Positions 1 through 9,888 of a stretch of 64,000 nt of DNA are shown piece by piece (the first letter of the stretch is position 1; each line of letters begins with the position of its first letter). The DNA is from Corynebacterium testudinoris (GTDB lineage: Bacteria > Actinomycetota > Actinomycetes > Mycobacteriales > Mycobacteriaceae). The notes under the pieces are model-generated. The model did not search any database. It was not told the DNA's origin and saw only the letters and a list, made by a program, of their open reading frames with translations. The stretch spans positions 1,178,001 to 1,242,000 of the forward strand of contig NZ_CP011545.1 of assembly GCF_001021045.1 (NCBI RefSeq), written 5' to 3'. The position numbers were made by a program, and so were the translations under genes.

Positions 1-464
1 AACCCATCACGGTTGACCGAATTGTCGATGAGCCGGGCGGCGACGAGCAGCGGATCCACCGGCGGATCGAAGGTGATGTCGACGGCGCGGGCGAGGACGA
101 CCTTCTCCAACTTGGAGGCCTGAATGGTGCTGATCGCCGCCTCCACCCGGCGCAGGTGTTCCTCCGGCTCGGGGTCCACCCCCGCGAAGGTGGCGGACAT
201 GAGCGACCCGGGGCCTTGACGATAATAGGCGTGGGGTTCCAGGGGACCATCTTCACGGATGACCGTCTCCGGGACCGTGAGAGCGGCGGGTGCGGAACGG
301 TCGAAGGGGAGTGCTCCCACAACAATCGGCACGCGGCCAGCCTTGAGAGCGTCGATCGCAGCCCACGGGTCCGTGAACGACTCCACGCACCCTTGGGTGC
401 GTACCGAGCCGTGTGCGCGGGACAACAGAAAGTCCGGCGCACTGGCGGGGCGATGGGCACACAT
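1..464 (-). CDS. Isochorismate synthase, N-terminal part (runs off the window edge)
   Basis: An open frame on the minus strand starts at an ATG at 464 and continues without a stop to base 1, so about 154 N-terminal residues are visible. Near the visible end it contains KLEKVVLARAV, a hallmark of the chorismate-binding MenF/EntC/DhbC/TrpE superfamily. Upstream is GALPFDRSAPAAL, which resembles isochorismate synthases more than anthranilate synthases. The family converts chorismate to isochorismate for menaquinone or catechol siderophore synthesis. The catalytic C-terminal half lies outside the window, so the pathway cannot be decided. A GGTAAGG-type ribosome site precedes the start. The gene follows the surface-protein gene by 35 bp on the same strand and may share its transcript. 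Confidence 0.85.
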   Translation of the reverse strand, partial: MCAHRPASAPDFLLSRAHGSVRTQGCVESFTDPWAAIDALKAGRVPIVVGALPFDRSAPAALTVPETVIREDGPLEPHAYYRQGPGSLMSATFAGVDPEPEEHLRRVEAAISTIQASKLEKVVLARAVDITFDPPVDPLLVAARLIDNSVNRDG

Positions 465-499
465 GGAGAAATACCTTACCGTCCGCTGGCCGTCGGCCG

Positions 500-1648
500 T
501 TAGTCGTGCTGGTCCTCGCGGGGCAGGCGGGAACGCATCCGAAATGCGGAGGCAAACAGAGCGATTCCGCCGAGTAGTGCCGTCACTCCCAGGCCCCACG
601 CCGTACCGGACAACACGCCGACGAAGGGCGCAGTGGTGCTGACCTGGGTGATCTCAGGAGTCGCCGGTGCCGGGGATGCTGCTGCGGGAGGCGCTGTCGC
701 CGGGGTGCTCGTCTGCCCTGGGGTACTGGGGGCGGGTCGAGATGCGGGTGCGGCCGGAGCCGCTGGGTGGGCTGCGGCCTGCGGACGTGGTTGAGGCGCC
801 GTGGGTGCCGGGCGGGAAGGAGATGCACTGGCAGGTGTCGGCGCAGTGGCGCTGCTCGGGGTAGTCGAGGGCGTGATTTCCTTCTTCACCGAATCCAGAA
901 ACCCACCCATTGCCCTATCGAGTTTGCTCACTTCCTTGGTCACACCGGTGAGGTCGGCGGTCAGCTGCTCCACGGGTCCCTTCGGACTGCCGCTCCCGGT
1001 GGAGTTGTCGCAGGAGACGGTGACTGTCCCCGTGGCAGACTCTGCGATGGCCACGCTGCCGACGAGGAACATCGTCGAGATGTCGTGGGTGCCGTTGGCG
1101 GAAGTGGTGAAGCGGAAGGTCATCTCGTAGGCGCCGGGCTCGGTAAACGAGAATGCGGTGTGGGCGTGGGTGTTGGCGGGCAAATCCCAGGTGACCGAGG
1201 TGTCAGAGCTATCCAGGCGGGTGGTGGTGCCGAACAGGTCGCCTTGGTAGGCGGTCATCTGTCCCGGCCCGGAGAAGCTGGCAAGGCTGATGTCCGCCCC
1301 GTAGGACAGTCCCGTCGTGGAGAAACCCGGCCAGGGCAGGCCCGCCTCCTGGGTCTGCGGCAGGACCCAGCCGGTGGCGCTGCGGGCGCTGTCGGGGACT
1401 TCGAAGAGGAACTCCCCAGAGCTGAACGTCTCGCGGTGTTCATAATCCAACACCACCCCGTCAGAGCGCAGCAGCATGTCCTGGTGGCCGTCGGCGAAAG
1501 CCCGCTTTCCGCCCACCGCCTGGGTGCAAGCCTGGTCGGCGGCGAGTGCGGGGGGTGCCACGACCGTGAGCGCCCCGGTGGTGGGGGTAAGCAGCAGGCC
1601 GGTGATGAGGAGGGCAGGGAGGTGGCGGTGACGTCGTGTCCTGGTCAT
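500..1648 (-). CDS. Membrane-tethered anchored-repeat surface protein (choice-of-anchor M type)
   Basis: A protein of 382 residues. The start was placed at the ATG at 1648, which overlaps the permease stop as ATGA and is followed by a signal peptide (MTRTRRHRHLPALLITGLLL). One repeat unit spans roughly residues 35-210: VLPQTQEAGLPWPGF, SGPGQM and HAHTAFSFTEPGAYEM are its landmarks. A Pro/Ala/Thr-rich linker of about 100 residues follows, then a C-terminal membrane helix and the basic tail RMRSRLPRED. There is no LPXTG sorting signal. This layout matches the transporter-associated anchored-repeat families (TIGR03769/TIGR03773). The conserved histidines suggest metal or ligand capture at the cell surface, which is inference. 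Confidence 0.8.
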   Translation of the reverse strand: MTRTRRHRHLPALLITGLLLTPTTGALTVVAPPALAADQACTQAVGGKRAFADGHQDMLLRSDGVVLDYEHRETFSSGEFLFEVPDSARSATGWVLPQTQEAGLPWPGFSTTGLSYGADISLASFSGPGQMTAYQGDLFGTTTRLDSSDTSVTWDLPANTHAHTAFSFTEPGAYEMTFRFTTSANGTHDISTMFLVGSVAIAESATGTVTVSCDNSTGSGSPKGPVEQLTADLTGVTKEVSKLDRAMGGFLDSVKKEITPSTTPSSATAPTPASASPSRPAPTAPQPRPQAAAHPAAPAAPASRPAPSTPGQTSTPATAPPAAASPAPATPEITQVSTTAPFVGVLSGTAWGLGVTALLGGIALFASAFRMRSRLPREDQHD

Positions 1649-2564
1649 GACGGGGTGTCCAATCGGTGTCGGCCCGGATAGGTCTGCGGGGCTGGGTGGT
1701 CGGGACGGCGGCGAAGATAGCCGGTGAGCAGGCCCTGGCTGGGAGAGAGCAGCCAGGTGATGAGGAAGAAGGCGGTAACGGTGAGGACGATGGTGGCGCC
1801 GGTGGGAAGGTCGATGGCCCACGAGAGGTAGAGGCCGATGACCGATCCCAGCGCGCCGAATCCTGCAGAGAGGAACATCATGGTGGACAGCCGGTCGGTG
1901 AGCAGGCGGGCGGTGGCGGCCGGGGTGATGAGCAGGGCGAGGACGAGAATGTTGCCGATGGTGCGCACTGAGATGACCACGGCTGCGGTGACGGCCAAGT
2001 AGAGCAGCATGTCCAAAAGGAACACGGGCAGGTTCATGGCCCGGGCGGTTTCCCTATCTAAACCCACGGCCGTGAGCTGGGGAGCCAGCACCACCAGCAG
2101 GCCCACGATGATGGTGCCCACGGCGGCCGCGGTGATGATGTCGATGTCGGAGACCCCGGTGATGGAACCGAAGAGGAAGCTGGTCAACGAGGCGGTGTAG
2201 CCATCGACCCGGGAGATGATGACCAATCCGAGGGCGAAGGACGCGGCGAAGAAGATACCGATGATGGTGTCCTCGGCGACGCGTCGGCGCTGAGAGAACA
2301 CCGCGATGAGGATGGCGACGGTGACTCCCGCGATTGCACCTCCCAGGATGACTGAGGTCTGCAGGGCGAAGGCGATGGCGAGGCCGGGGAAGACGGCGTG
2401 GGCGACGGCGTCGCCAATAAACGCCATGCCGCGCAGGACCACATGCGTGCCCACCACCCCGCACACCAGGGACACAATGACGGAGATCACCAGCGCCCGG
2501 GGTAAAAACCCCAAGGCAGGATTGCTGAGGTCGCGCAGGAAGTCGACGAAGGAAATGTCCAGCA

Positions 2565-2565
<1 letters not shown>
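1645..2565 (-). CDS. Anchored-repeat-type ABC transporter, permease subunit
   Basis: A 306-residue polytopic protein with about eight or nine hydrophobic segments, of the ABC-3 permease family (ZnuB/MntB/TroC class). Typical family stretches are HVVLRGMAFIGDAVAHAVFPG near residue 42 and NILVLALLITPAATARLL near residue 205. It forms the membrane channel of a cluster A-I importer for divalent metals or a related ligand. Its start overlaps the ATPase stop by one base (TGATG) and its stop overlaps the next surface-protein start (ATGA), so the three are translationally coupled. The C-terminal 30 residues after the last helix are Pro/Arg-rich and unlike the core family. Confidence 0.9.
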
Positions 2566-3308
<743 letters not shown>

Positions 3309-4220
3309 CTACTTCCGCCCCCGACTGCTACGAGAAGGGCGGATGACCATGGCAACAGCCGCGATGACCACGACCAGCAGCACGACACCGCCGACGATCC
3401 ACGCCACGGCGCTGGAGGAAGGCAGATCGCCCACCACGCTGGAGTGAGAATCCGCCTCCCGGAACGCGCCCGACCACTCCGTGCCTTGCGCGGCAGCCAC
3501 ATCGGCACCGGAACCGACGGCGAGGGTGACTACTTCGGTGTCGCGGAGGGTCGTGCCGTCGAGAAGCGGCACCACCGCGGTCACCGCGACCTGGTGGATG
3601 CCCGGTTCGCTGAACACCCAATTGGCATGCGTGTGGGTATTGAGCTCCACCCACATCGGCTGGGTCCCCTCCGCCGCGGAGTTCCACAACTGCTGCGGAG
3701 GCTCAAACCCGCCGTTTTGGAGGAAGAGGCTGAACTGGCCCGGCCCGGAATGCCCAGCAAATTCCAGAGTGACCCCGCGGTCGGCTGCCCCGACGAGGGC
3801 GGGGGACTGGGTGTTCCAGCCCAACCACGGCACCCCGGCCACCTCGGTTTGCGGGACCACCCACACCTGCGCGCCGCCCGCGGCGCCGGTGAAATCGAAA
3901 GCATCGCCCGGTGGCAACGTCTGCGCGGCCGCGTCTGAGACCTCGAACACGACATCATCGAGGTGTCGCCACACCGGGGGATCGGCGGTGTCATCGCGCA
4001 CGAGCAGGTCCACCCCGTCGATGGTGATCAGCGGCCCCAGATCGGCATGCCCGGCGGAAATGACCACCTCCTCCCCAGCCGGAGCGATGGTTTCATCAGC
4101 ACCGACGAGCTGGTGCAAGGCGGGATCAGCGGGTGCCTGCGGCGCGGCGACAGCGGCCGGGGGCAACGCCAAGGCGGCAATCAACACAGCGGGCAGGAGG
4201 CGTCGGCGAAGAGAGTTCAT
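3309..4220 (-). CDS. Anchored-repeat surface protein with one repeat and C-terminal anchor
   Basis: 303 residues. A signal peptide (residues 1-26, ending AVAA) precedes a single repeat of about 190 residues. The repeat opens with SAGHADLGPL, continues through VWVVPQTEVAGVPWLGWNTQ and SGPGQFSLFLQNGGF, and closes with HTHANWVFSEPGIHQV. A Ser-rich spacer then leads to a C-terminal membrane helix (residues about 270-292) and the basic tail RPSRSSRGRK. It overlaps the binding-lipoprotein stop (ATGA) and abuts the ATPase gene, so it lies inside the transporter operon. This is consistent with a surface partner that passes ligand to the importer. The ligand is not known from sequence. Confidence 0.82.
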   Translation of the reverse strand: MNSLRRRLLPAVLIAALALPPAAVAAPQAPADPALHQLVGADETIAPAGEEVVISAGHADLGPLITIDGVDLLVRDDTADPPVWRHLDDVVFEVSDAAAQTLPPGDAFDFTGAAGGAQVWVVPQTEVAGVPWLGWNTQSPALVGAADRGVTLEFAGHSGPGQFSLFLQNGGFEPPQQLWNSAAEGTQPMWVELNTHTHANWVFSEPGIHQVAVTAVVPLLDGTTLRDTEVVTLAVGSGADVAAAQGTEWSGAFREADSHSSVVGDLPSSSAVAWIVGGVVLLVVVIAAVAMVIRPSRSSRGRK

Positions 4221-5713
4221 GATGTCTTTCCAGGAGTGAGGCAGTCGGCAAGGCTGCGGGCATTGGCAGCCATGAGATCGAGATACGTGGTCACGGTGGT
4301 GTCAAAGGTGTCTCCATAGATCGGGCACACGCGCACGCCGAGCCGATCAGCAGTCTCGCCGAGGACGGTTGCACCACGCGCCAGTTCCGGCTCGAGAAAC
4401 ACTGCGGGTACCTCGAGGTTTTCCAACGTGCGGGTGAGAGCAATGAGGTCACGGGGAGACGGCTCCACCGAAGGATTCGGGGTGACAAATCCCGCGATCG
4501 ACATCCCATACGCTCGCCCCAGGTAGGAGTAGCCGTGGTGGGTTGTGATGAGATGGCGGTGGCGCGCCGGGATGGTAGACAAGGTGGTTTTGATCGTGGC
4601 GTCGAGCTCATCCAGGCGGGCGAGATACGCAGCCGCATTCGCGTGGTAGACAGCCGCCCCAGCTGGGTCAACCGCCGACAGTTCATCCCGAATGACCTCC
4701 ACCATCGCCTGCACATTGGCCACGTCGTGCCACAGGTGCGGGTCAATTTCCCCGTGCACGTGTCGCCCGAGCACCGCCTGCGGCAGCAGGTATGTTTCCT
4801 GCCCGGGGCGTCCGAGGAAGCGGTACCCGGGGTCGCCCGGGATCGGCTGGAGGGTGCTCGACGGCACGGCAATCACCGTCGATTCAAGCGGGTAGCGGTG
4901 CGCCCGATCAGCCCCATCGGGGGCATCACCAATGAGGTTGGTCTCCCCGGCCGCGATGTCGACGTGTCCGGCATCGATGATCACCGGGTTCACCATGCTT
5001 ATCGACGCCGCCGCATCCACCCCCACCGCTACCGTCACCGTTGCCGCGGGCAACTCACCGGAGGTGATATCGAGTTCGTAGACGCCGGGGGAGCTGAAAG
5101 CCCACGACACGTGGGTATGGGCACCGGGGGGCAGGAGGACGGTGTCCTTGTCGTCGAGTCCATCGGCGCTGTTAAACAACACCTCCGGGGTACCGAACGT
5201 CGAGGTGATAAACGCCGCGACGTCCCCCGGGCCGCGGACCTCTCGAAGAGACAGTGGCACGGGTTCCGAACCTTCTGCGGGAGCGGCGCGGAGCCCGAGC
5301 CACACCGCGTCGAGGGCCACGTTTTCCACCAGGGGAATGAGGGTGGCCCCATACGTCGAGGCCTTCTCCGCCACGGCCGTAACGGGGGTCCCGGCTGGGC
5401 TGGAGTTAGTGACGGTAGTGATCAGTGCTTGTTGCTCCAACAACAGCCCGTGAGTGAGGGCGAGGTCAGCATTGGCAATGTCCCGGACCGCCCGCAGCCC
5501 CGGCTCAAACGTGTGTGGGTCGGCCGTGGGCGGCATGAGGCCAGTGACCGCGGCCCGCTCACCGGCGACCTGGCGGGTGAGGTCGGTAAGGATGGGTGTG
5601 GTCACAACGACCGATGTCTCTCGCCCATCGTGTTCACTCCCGGTCGCCGGAGCACACGCGGACAGCGCCACTAGGTTAGCCGCGAGTGCTGCAATAGTCA
5701 CGAGGCTTCTCAT
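4217..5713 (-). CDS. Anchored-repeat ABC transporter substrate-binding lipoprotein with the repeat embedded in its fold
   Basis: 498 residues, far longer than the usual 300 or so of ZnuA-type binding proteins. A lipobox (LVALSAC, Cys20) indicates a lipoprotein. The N-terminal lobe of a cluster A-I binding protein is recognisable up to about residue 125, with DPHTFEPGLRAVRDIANADL. The fold resumes at DPHLWHD near residue 324 and continues with HRHLITTHHGYSYLGRAYG and VFLEPEL. The intervening 200 residues carry anchored-repeat signatures in reversed order: RGPGDV and HTHVSWAFSSPGVYEL near 160-205, then DAGHVDIAAG near 247 and YLLPQ near 304. Family knowledge points to zinc or manganese uptake. 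The specific ligand is inference. Confidence 0.88.
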   Translation of the reverse strand: MRSLVTIAALAANLVALSACAPATGSEHDGRETSVVVTTPILTDLTRQVAGERAAVTGLMPPTADPHTFEPGLRAVRDIANADLALTHGLLLEQQALITTVTNSSPAGTPVTAVAEKASTYGATLIPLVENVALDAVWLGLRAAPAEGSEPVPLSLREVRGPGDVAAFITSTFGTPEVLFNSADGLDDKDTVLLPPGAHTHVSWAFSSPGVYELDITSGELPAATVTVAVGVDAAASISMVNPVIIDAGHVDIAAGETNLIGDAPDGADRAHRYPLESTVIAVPSSTLQPIPGDPGYRFLGRPGQETYLLPQAVLGRHVHGEIDPHLWHDVANVQAMVEVIRDELSAVDPAGAAVYHANAAAYLARLDELDATIKTTLSTIPARHRHLITTHHGYSYLGRAYGMSIAGFVTPNPSVEPSPRDLIALTRTLENLEVPAVFLEPELARGATVLGETADRLGVRVCPIYGDTFDTTVTTYLDLMAANARSLADCLTPGKTS

Positions 5714-7239
5714 GCGGGGATCTGTCGACGCAGCATGACGATGTAGCTGACGGTCCCACCCACCAGCACCACGAGGCCGGCGGTGAGAATGGCCACGGGG
5801 ATGGTGAGATCACGCGGTTCCTGGCTCGCGGCGGTGAGGCTGGTCACCGGGGTGGCGAGGGTTTGACCCGGGGCAGCGGCAGCGGGGCCATCAGCCGCGC
5901 CGACGGCACCGCCGGGTGCAGCAGGGGCGCAATCCCCGCCAGCTGGGTCCACGACCCCACCCAAGTCGAAGTGTCCGTCGCCGGCATTGCCCGCGCCGTT
6001 GCCCACCTGGAAGGTGATGACCCCAGAGCCGGACACCCGGGAGCCATCCTTCAGCGCCACCGATTGCCGGATGCTCACCTGGTACGTTCCAGGCGCGCCG
6101 AATACCCAGCTGGGGTGAACATGGGAGTTGGGGGCGATGGCGTGGGAGCCCTGCACCTGGTCCGGGGTCGCACGGAACCATTCATCTCCCACCATCTGAC
6201 CCAGGCCACCTTGCGTGTACACCGTCATGGGGCCGGGTCCGGCGAAGGAGGTCAACTCCCAGGTGACGTCACCGCTGGTGTGCTCGCGCATCGACGGGTG
6301 CTGAGTATTCGCCCCCACCCAGGGCACTCCCTGCTCCTGGGTGGAGCCGATTATCCACACCTTGCCCGCTGGAACGGAACCGATGGGCGCGGGGAGTTCC
6401 TTGACGGCGGACTCGCCAAGCGAAAACTCGACCTCGGTGGTCGCCTTCCACACGGGTGGAACGGTGCGGTCGTCTTTAATCATGGGGGTCACGCCGGGTG
6501 TGCACGTTCCGCTGCTGGGAGCGGCCTGCGCCGCACGAGGTGCTGCGGCGGGGGCCGCGGCGGGTGCCGGGGCGGCGTCGATAAGCGGGGCGGGAGCAGG
6601 CGCATCGCCGGAGCCGACTACCCACGTGTACGTGGCCTGATTGCTGGTCTGGACCTGGCCCGAGGCATCCGCGCCCTGGGCGGACACCACCATCCGGTAC
6701 GTGCCGGGGGCGGTGAACGCCCAGTTGACGTGACGGTGCGCCGGGTACGGCTGCTGAATCACCTGGCCAGTAGAGAGCGCGTAGCCGCCCGAGGAGAGGA
6801 CCGATGTCAGCTCCCCGAAGCCGGAACTTTCAAACAGCATGACCTCGCCGGGCCCGGACACCTCGTGGAAGTGGAAGTCGATGGCCCGGAAGCCCTCCGC
6901 CGATTGGGTATCCCACCCCGGCCACAAGATTGCCTGGTTCTGCGTCTGCGGCAGGAAGTAGGTCGCCTGGCCGATCTCGTTAATCTGCGCCGTCGTATCC
7001 GTGAACGCGGCATCCGAGACGACCAGATGCACGCCTTCGGGGGAGTGGCGGACACCGGTGCCGGTGACGTCCTCCTTGAGGTCCAGCACCAACGACCCGC
7101 CGTCGGTGCTCACGTGGAAAGCATCAACGTGGCCGGAATCGAAGGTGATGGCCTGGGCGGAGACGGGCGGTGCCAACCCCACCGCGATAAACAGCATCAC
7201 GATGGTGGCAGCCAGACGGCGAATGATGAGGTGCGACAT
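5710..7239 (-). CDS. Anchored-repeat surface protein with two repeats
   Basis: 509 residues with a signal peptide (residues 1-29, ending VSAQA). Two complete repeat units occupy about residues 30-205 and 245-425. The first has SGHVDAFHVS, YFLPQTQNQAILWPGWDTQ and HRHVNWAFTAPGTY. The second has VWIIGSTQEQGVPWVGANTQ and HVHPSWVFGAPGTYQV. An Ala/Pro linker separates them. The C-terminus is an Ala/Gly-rich stalk, one membrane helix (about 480-502) and a short basic tail, again with no sorting motif. The stop overlaps the lipoprotein start (ATGA). It is the largest surface component, and its tandem repeats suggest more ligand sites or greater reach through the envelope (inference). Confidence 0.82.
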   Translation of the reverse strand: MSHLIIRRLAATIVMLFIAVGLAPPVSAQAITFDSGHVDAFHVSTDGGSLVLDLKEDVTGTGVRHSPEGVHLVVSDAAFTDTTAQINEIGQATYFLPQTQNQAILWPGWDTQSAEGFRAIDFHFHEVSGPGEVMLFESSGFGELTSVLSSGGYALSTGQVIQQPYPAHRHVNWAFTAPGTYRMVVSAQGADASGQVQTSNQATYTWVVGSGDAPAPAPLIDAAPAPAAAPAAAPRAAQAAPSSGTCTPGVTPMIKDDRTVPPVWKATTEVEFSLGESAVKELPAPIGSVPAGKVWIIGSTQEQGVPWVGANTQHPSMREHTSGDVTWELTSFAGPGPMTVYTQGGLGQMVGDEWFRATPDQVQGSHAIAPNSHVHPSWVFGAPGTYQVSIRQSVALKDGSRVSGSGVITFQVGNGAGNAGDGHFDLGGVVDPAGGDCAPAAPGGAVGAADGPAAAAPGQTLATPVTSLTAASQEPRDLTIPVAILTAGLVVLVGGTVSYIVMLRRQIPA

Positions 7240-7247
7240 GTGATCCT

Positions 7248-8156
7248 TTAAGCGAAGGAGCGGAACCAGGCGGCGAGATTGGTCCGGTTATCAATAAAGA
7301 ACTTGCCCAGGCCCAGCGCCGTCACGGAACCGACGATGCCGGCCACGATCTGCCAGGATTCGACGCCGGAGCTGGAAGAATTCGGTGCTGGAGTCGGTGC
7401 CGAAGTTGTGATGGGAGCGGTAGTGGGTGCAGTGGTCGTCGGCTGCTCCACCACGCTGCAGTCCGCCAGGCCCTTCGCACCGACGGCCACCGTGAGGGTT
7501 TGAGGCTCCGACTTGAGGGCCTTACCTGCCTTGGAGGTGGCGGAGTAATAGGTGTCGAAGGTGTAGAGGCCCGGCTTGGTGAAGGCCCAGTTCGTGTGCA
7601 CGTGCGCGGCGTAGGTGGTCTCGATTGTGGTGTCGCTCTCCGCGGTGTTGAGCAGCACGTCCACGCCCGTCAGGCTGCTGAGGAACATGGCCAGCTCGCC
7701 GCCCTCGGGCCGGGTGCGGGGCTCTAGGTGGAGATCAACCGTGCCATCGATGTGGGCGTAGTCGAGGCCCATCGTGTTGTGTCCGGGCCAGATGATGGAC
7801 TGGTTCTGGGTCATGGGCAGGAGGTAGAACTCGGATCCCTGGTCGCCGAGGACGTTGAGCTCTGGCTGCATGAGGCCGGCGCTGCGGGTGACCTTTGCGT
7901 TGTCCCCGGCGACGAGCATGACCTCGTCGAGGCGGCGATCGACTCGTTGTGCGGTCGTTTCGTCTTTGAGGTGGATGCCCATGGTGTCGCCGCTGAGGGT
8001 GGCTTGGATATCCACGTGCCCGCGATCGAGCTGGAGGAGGCCCTCGCAGCGGTTGGTTGTTCCCGGGGCCGTGTCGGCGATAGCGAGTGACGGTGCTGCC
8101 ACAGCCAGGGTGGTGGCGGTGGCGATGGCGAGGTACCAGGGGCGGATGCGCGACAT
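7248..8156 (-). CDS. First gene of the anchored-repeat operon: surface protein with one repeat
   Basis: 302 residues from the ATG at 8156, chosen because a signal peptide follows (MSRIRPWYLAIATATTLAV) and an AAAGG ribosome site lies just upstream. An in-frame ATG 51 bp earlier lacks both. The repeat runs over about residues 35-235: LDRGHVDIQATLSGD, EFYLLPMTQNQSIIWPGHNT, and HVHTNWAFTKPGLYTF. A Thr/Pro/Ser linker leads to a C-terminal membrane helix near residue 275. As the promoter-proximal gene it lies next to a Zur-like palindrome. The remaining six operon genes follow with gaps of 8 bp or less. Confidence 0.82.
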   Translation of the reverse strand: MSRIRPWYLAIATATTLAVAAPSLAIADTAPGTTNRCEGLLQLDRGHVDIQATLSGDTMGIHLKDETTAQRVDRRLDEVMLVAGDNAKVTRSAGLMQPELNVLGDQGSEFYLLPMTQNQSIIWPGHNTMGLDYAHIDGTVDLHLEPRTRPEGGELAMFLSSLTGVDVLLNTAESDTTIETTYAAHVHTNWAFTKPGLYTFDTYYSATSKAGKALKSEPQTLTVAVGAKGLADCSVVEQPTTTAPTTAPITTSAPTPAPNSSSSGVESWQIVAGIVGSVTALGLGKFFIDNRTNLAAWFRSFA

Positions 8157-8211
8157 GGGGGCCTTTCGGGGCGGGCTAGGGGGTTGAGATGCTGACGCGC
8201 GAACCATAACA

Positions 8212-8230
8212 AATGAAAAACGATGTCATT
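8212..8230. promoter_or_regulatory. Zur-like palindrome over the anchored-repeat operon promoter
   Basis: The 19-bp site AATGAAAAACGATGTCATT has AATGA/TCATT ends and an A-rich core, resembling actinobacterial zinc-regulator (Zur) boxes. Read on the minus strand it overlaps plausible promoter elements: ATGACA about 15 bp before TATGGT. It is 55 bp upstream of the operon start. A lone half-site-like AATGAAAACG lies further upstream near 8325. No regulator gene is in the window, so the assignment rests on motif resemblance and on the metal-importer family. Confidence 0.45.
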
Positions 8231-8412
8231 AAAACTCTCTGTGGGTTTACCCCCGGCTACCGTGAGGGTGTCGTTGATGTTTGGGCACGTGGGCGTCGCA
8301 AAGCTCCTGCTCACCGCAATTGCTAATGAAAACGCCTACCAATACCCCCGGCATTGGCCGAGGATCGGGACCTCCGCCGACGCCCGCGCCCACGACCAGT
8401 AACATGACGGGC

Positions 8413-9888
8413 ATGACTGATGTTCGAGTTCGCTTCTGCCCTTCGCCCACCGGAACCCCGCACGTCGGACTGGTGCGCACCGCCCTGTTCAACTGGGCAT
8501 ACGCCCGCCACACCGGCGGAGTCATGGTCTTTCGCATCGAAGACACCGATGCGGCCCGCGACAGCGAGGAGTCGTACCAAGCCATCATCGACGGCCTCAC
8601 CTGGCTCGGCCTCGACTGGGACGAAGGGGTCGAAAAGGGCGGGCCGCACGAGCCCTACCGCCAGTCCCAGCGCATGGACATCTATGCAGATGTCTTAAAA
8701 AAGCTTATCGACGCCGGCGAGGTCTACCCCGCCTACTCCACCGCAGCGGAGGTGGAAGAACGCCACAAGGCAGCCGGTCGCGACCCGAAGCTCGGCTACG
8801 ACAACTTCGATCGCGACTTGAGCGAGGAGCAGGTCGCCGCCTTCGAGGCCGAAGGCCGCCAGCCCGTGTGGCGCCTGCGCATGCCCGAGCAAGACTGGAA
8901 GTGGAACGACCTCGTCCGCGGCGAGGTGGAATTCAAAGCCGCCACCCAACCCGACTTCGTCGTCGCCCGCTCCAACGGCGCCCCCCTGTACACCCTGGTC
9001 AACCCGGTCGACGATGCCCTCATGCAGGTCACGCACGTCCTCCGCGGCGAGGACCTCCTGCCCTCCACCCCACGCCAGCTCGCACTCTACGAAGCGCTCA
9101 AGCGCATCGGCATCACCGACTTCACCCCCGAATTCGGCCACCTGCCCTTCGTTATGGGCGAGGGCAACAAAAAGCTGTCCAAGCGCGACCCCGAATCGAA
9201 CCTGTTCAACCACCGCGAAAACGGCATCATCCCCGAGGGCATGCTCAACTACCTCGCACTCCTCGGGTGGTCACTGTCCGCGGATCAGGACATCTTCTCG
9301 GTCGACGACCTGGTGGCCAACTTTGACGTCGCCGACGTGCTGGGCAACCCCGCCCGCTTCGACCAGAAAAAGCTCGAGGCCATCAACGCCGACCACATTC
9401 GTCTGCTCTCCTCCGAGGACTTTGCCGGACGTCTGCGCGCCTACCTGAGCGAGTACACCGACTTCCCGGCCGACTACCCGGCGGACAAGTTCGCCATCGC
9501 CGCCGACCTCGTGCACACCCGGATCAAGGTGCTGTCCGACGCCTACGGGCTCCTCAACTTCCTGGTCACCCCGGATTCCGAGCTGGTCCTGGACGAAAAG
9601 TCCGCCCGCAAGAACCTCAAGGAGGACGCTGTCGAGCCCCTCGAAGCCGGCATCGTTGCCCTGGAAGCCGTGTCCAACTGGACCACCCCGGAAATCGAAG
9701 CTGCCTTGTCCAAGGCACTCATTGAGGATCTGAAGCTCAAGCCCCGCAAGGCGTATGGAGCCCTGCGCGTCGCCGTCTCCGGAGCGGCCGTCTCCCCGCC
9801 GCTGTTCGAGTCAATGGAGCTCCTCGGACGCGACTCCACCCTCGCTCGCCTGCGGGCAGCTCGCGCCGTAACTCCCTTCGAGGCCTAA
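8413..9888 (+). CDS. gltX: Glutamate--tRNA ligase
   Basis: 491 residues of a non-discriminating-size GluRS, which charges tRNA-Glu (and in many actinobacteria tRNA-Gln) with glutamate. The HIGH-type motif is [10 protein letters not shown] at residues 9-18 and the KMSKS-type loop is KKLSKRD near 255. The C-terminal anticodon-binding half is intact. The start at 8413 ([14 protein letters not shown]) matches the usual N-terminus of corynebacterial homologues. An in-frame ATG at 8404 is equally possible, and neither has a clear ribosome site. tRNA-Gln and tRNA-Glu genes lie 0.9-1.8 kb downstream, a sensible neighbourhood for this enzyme. A site of the dispersed 13-mer lies inside the gene at 8703. 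Confidence 0.97.
   Translation: MTDVRVRFCPSPTGTPHVGLVRTALFNWAYARHTGGVMVFRIEDTDAARDSEESYQAIIDGLTWLGLDWDEGVEKGGPHEPYRQSQRMDIYADVLKKLIDAGEVYPAYSTAAEVEERHKAAGRDPKLGYDNFDRDLSEEQVAAFEAEGRQPVWRLRMPEQDWKWNDLVRGEVEFKAATQPDFVVARSNGAPLYTLVNPVDDALMQVTHVLRGEDLLPSTPRQLALYEALKRIGITDFTPEFGHLPFVMGEGNKKLSKRDPESNLFNHRENGIIPEGMLNYLALLGWSLSADQDIFSVDDLVANFDVADVLGNPARFDQKKLEAINADHIRLLSSEDFAGRLRAYLSEYTDFPADYPADKFAIAADLVHTRIKVLSDAYGLLNFLVTPDSELVLDEKSARKNLKEDAVEPLEAGIVALEAVSNWTTPEIEAALSKALIEDLKLKPRKAYGALRVAVSGAAVSPPLFESMELLGRDSTLARLRAARAVTPFEA

Noticed and set aside
5863..7251. A 462-codon plus-strand frame opposite the two-repeat surface protein
   Set aside because: The minus-strand gene has a signal peptide, repeats, anchor and coupled neighbours. 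The opposite frame has only Gly/Arg-rich shadow sequence.
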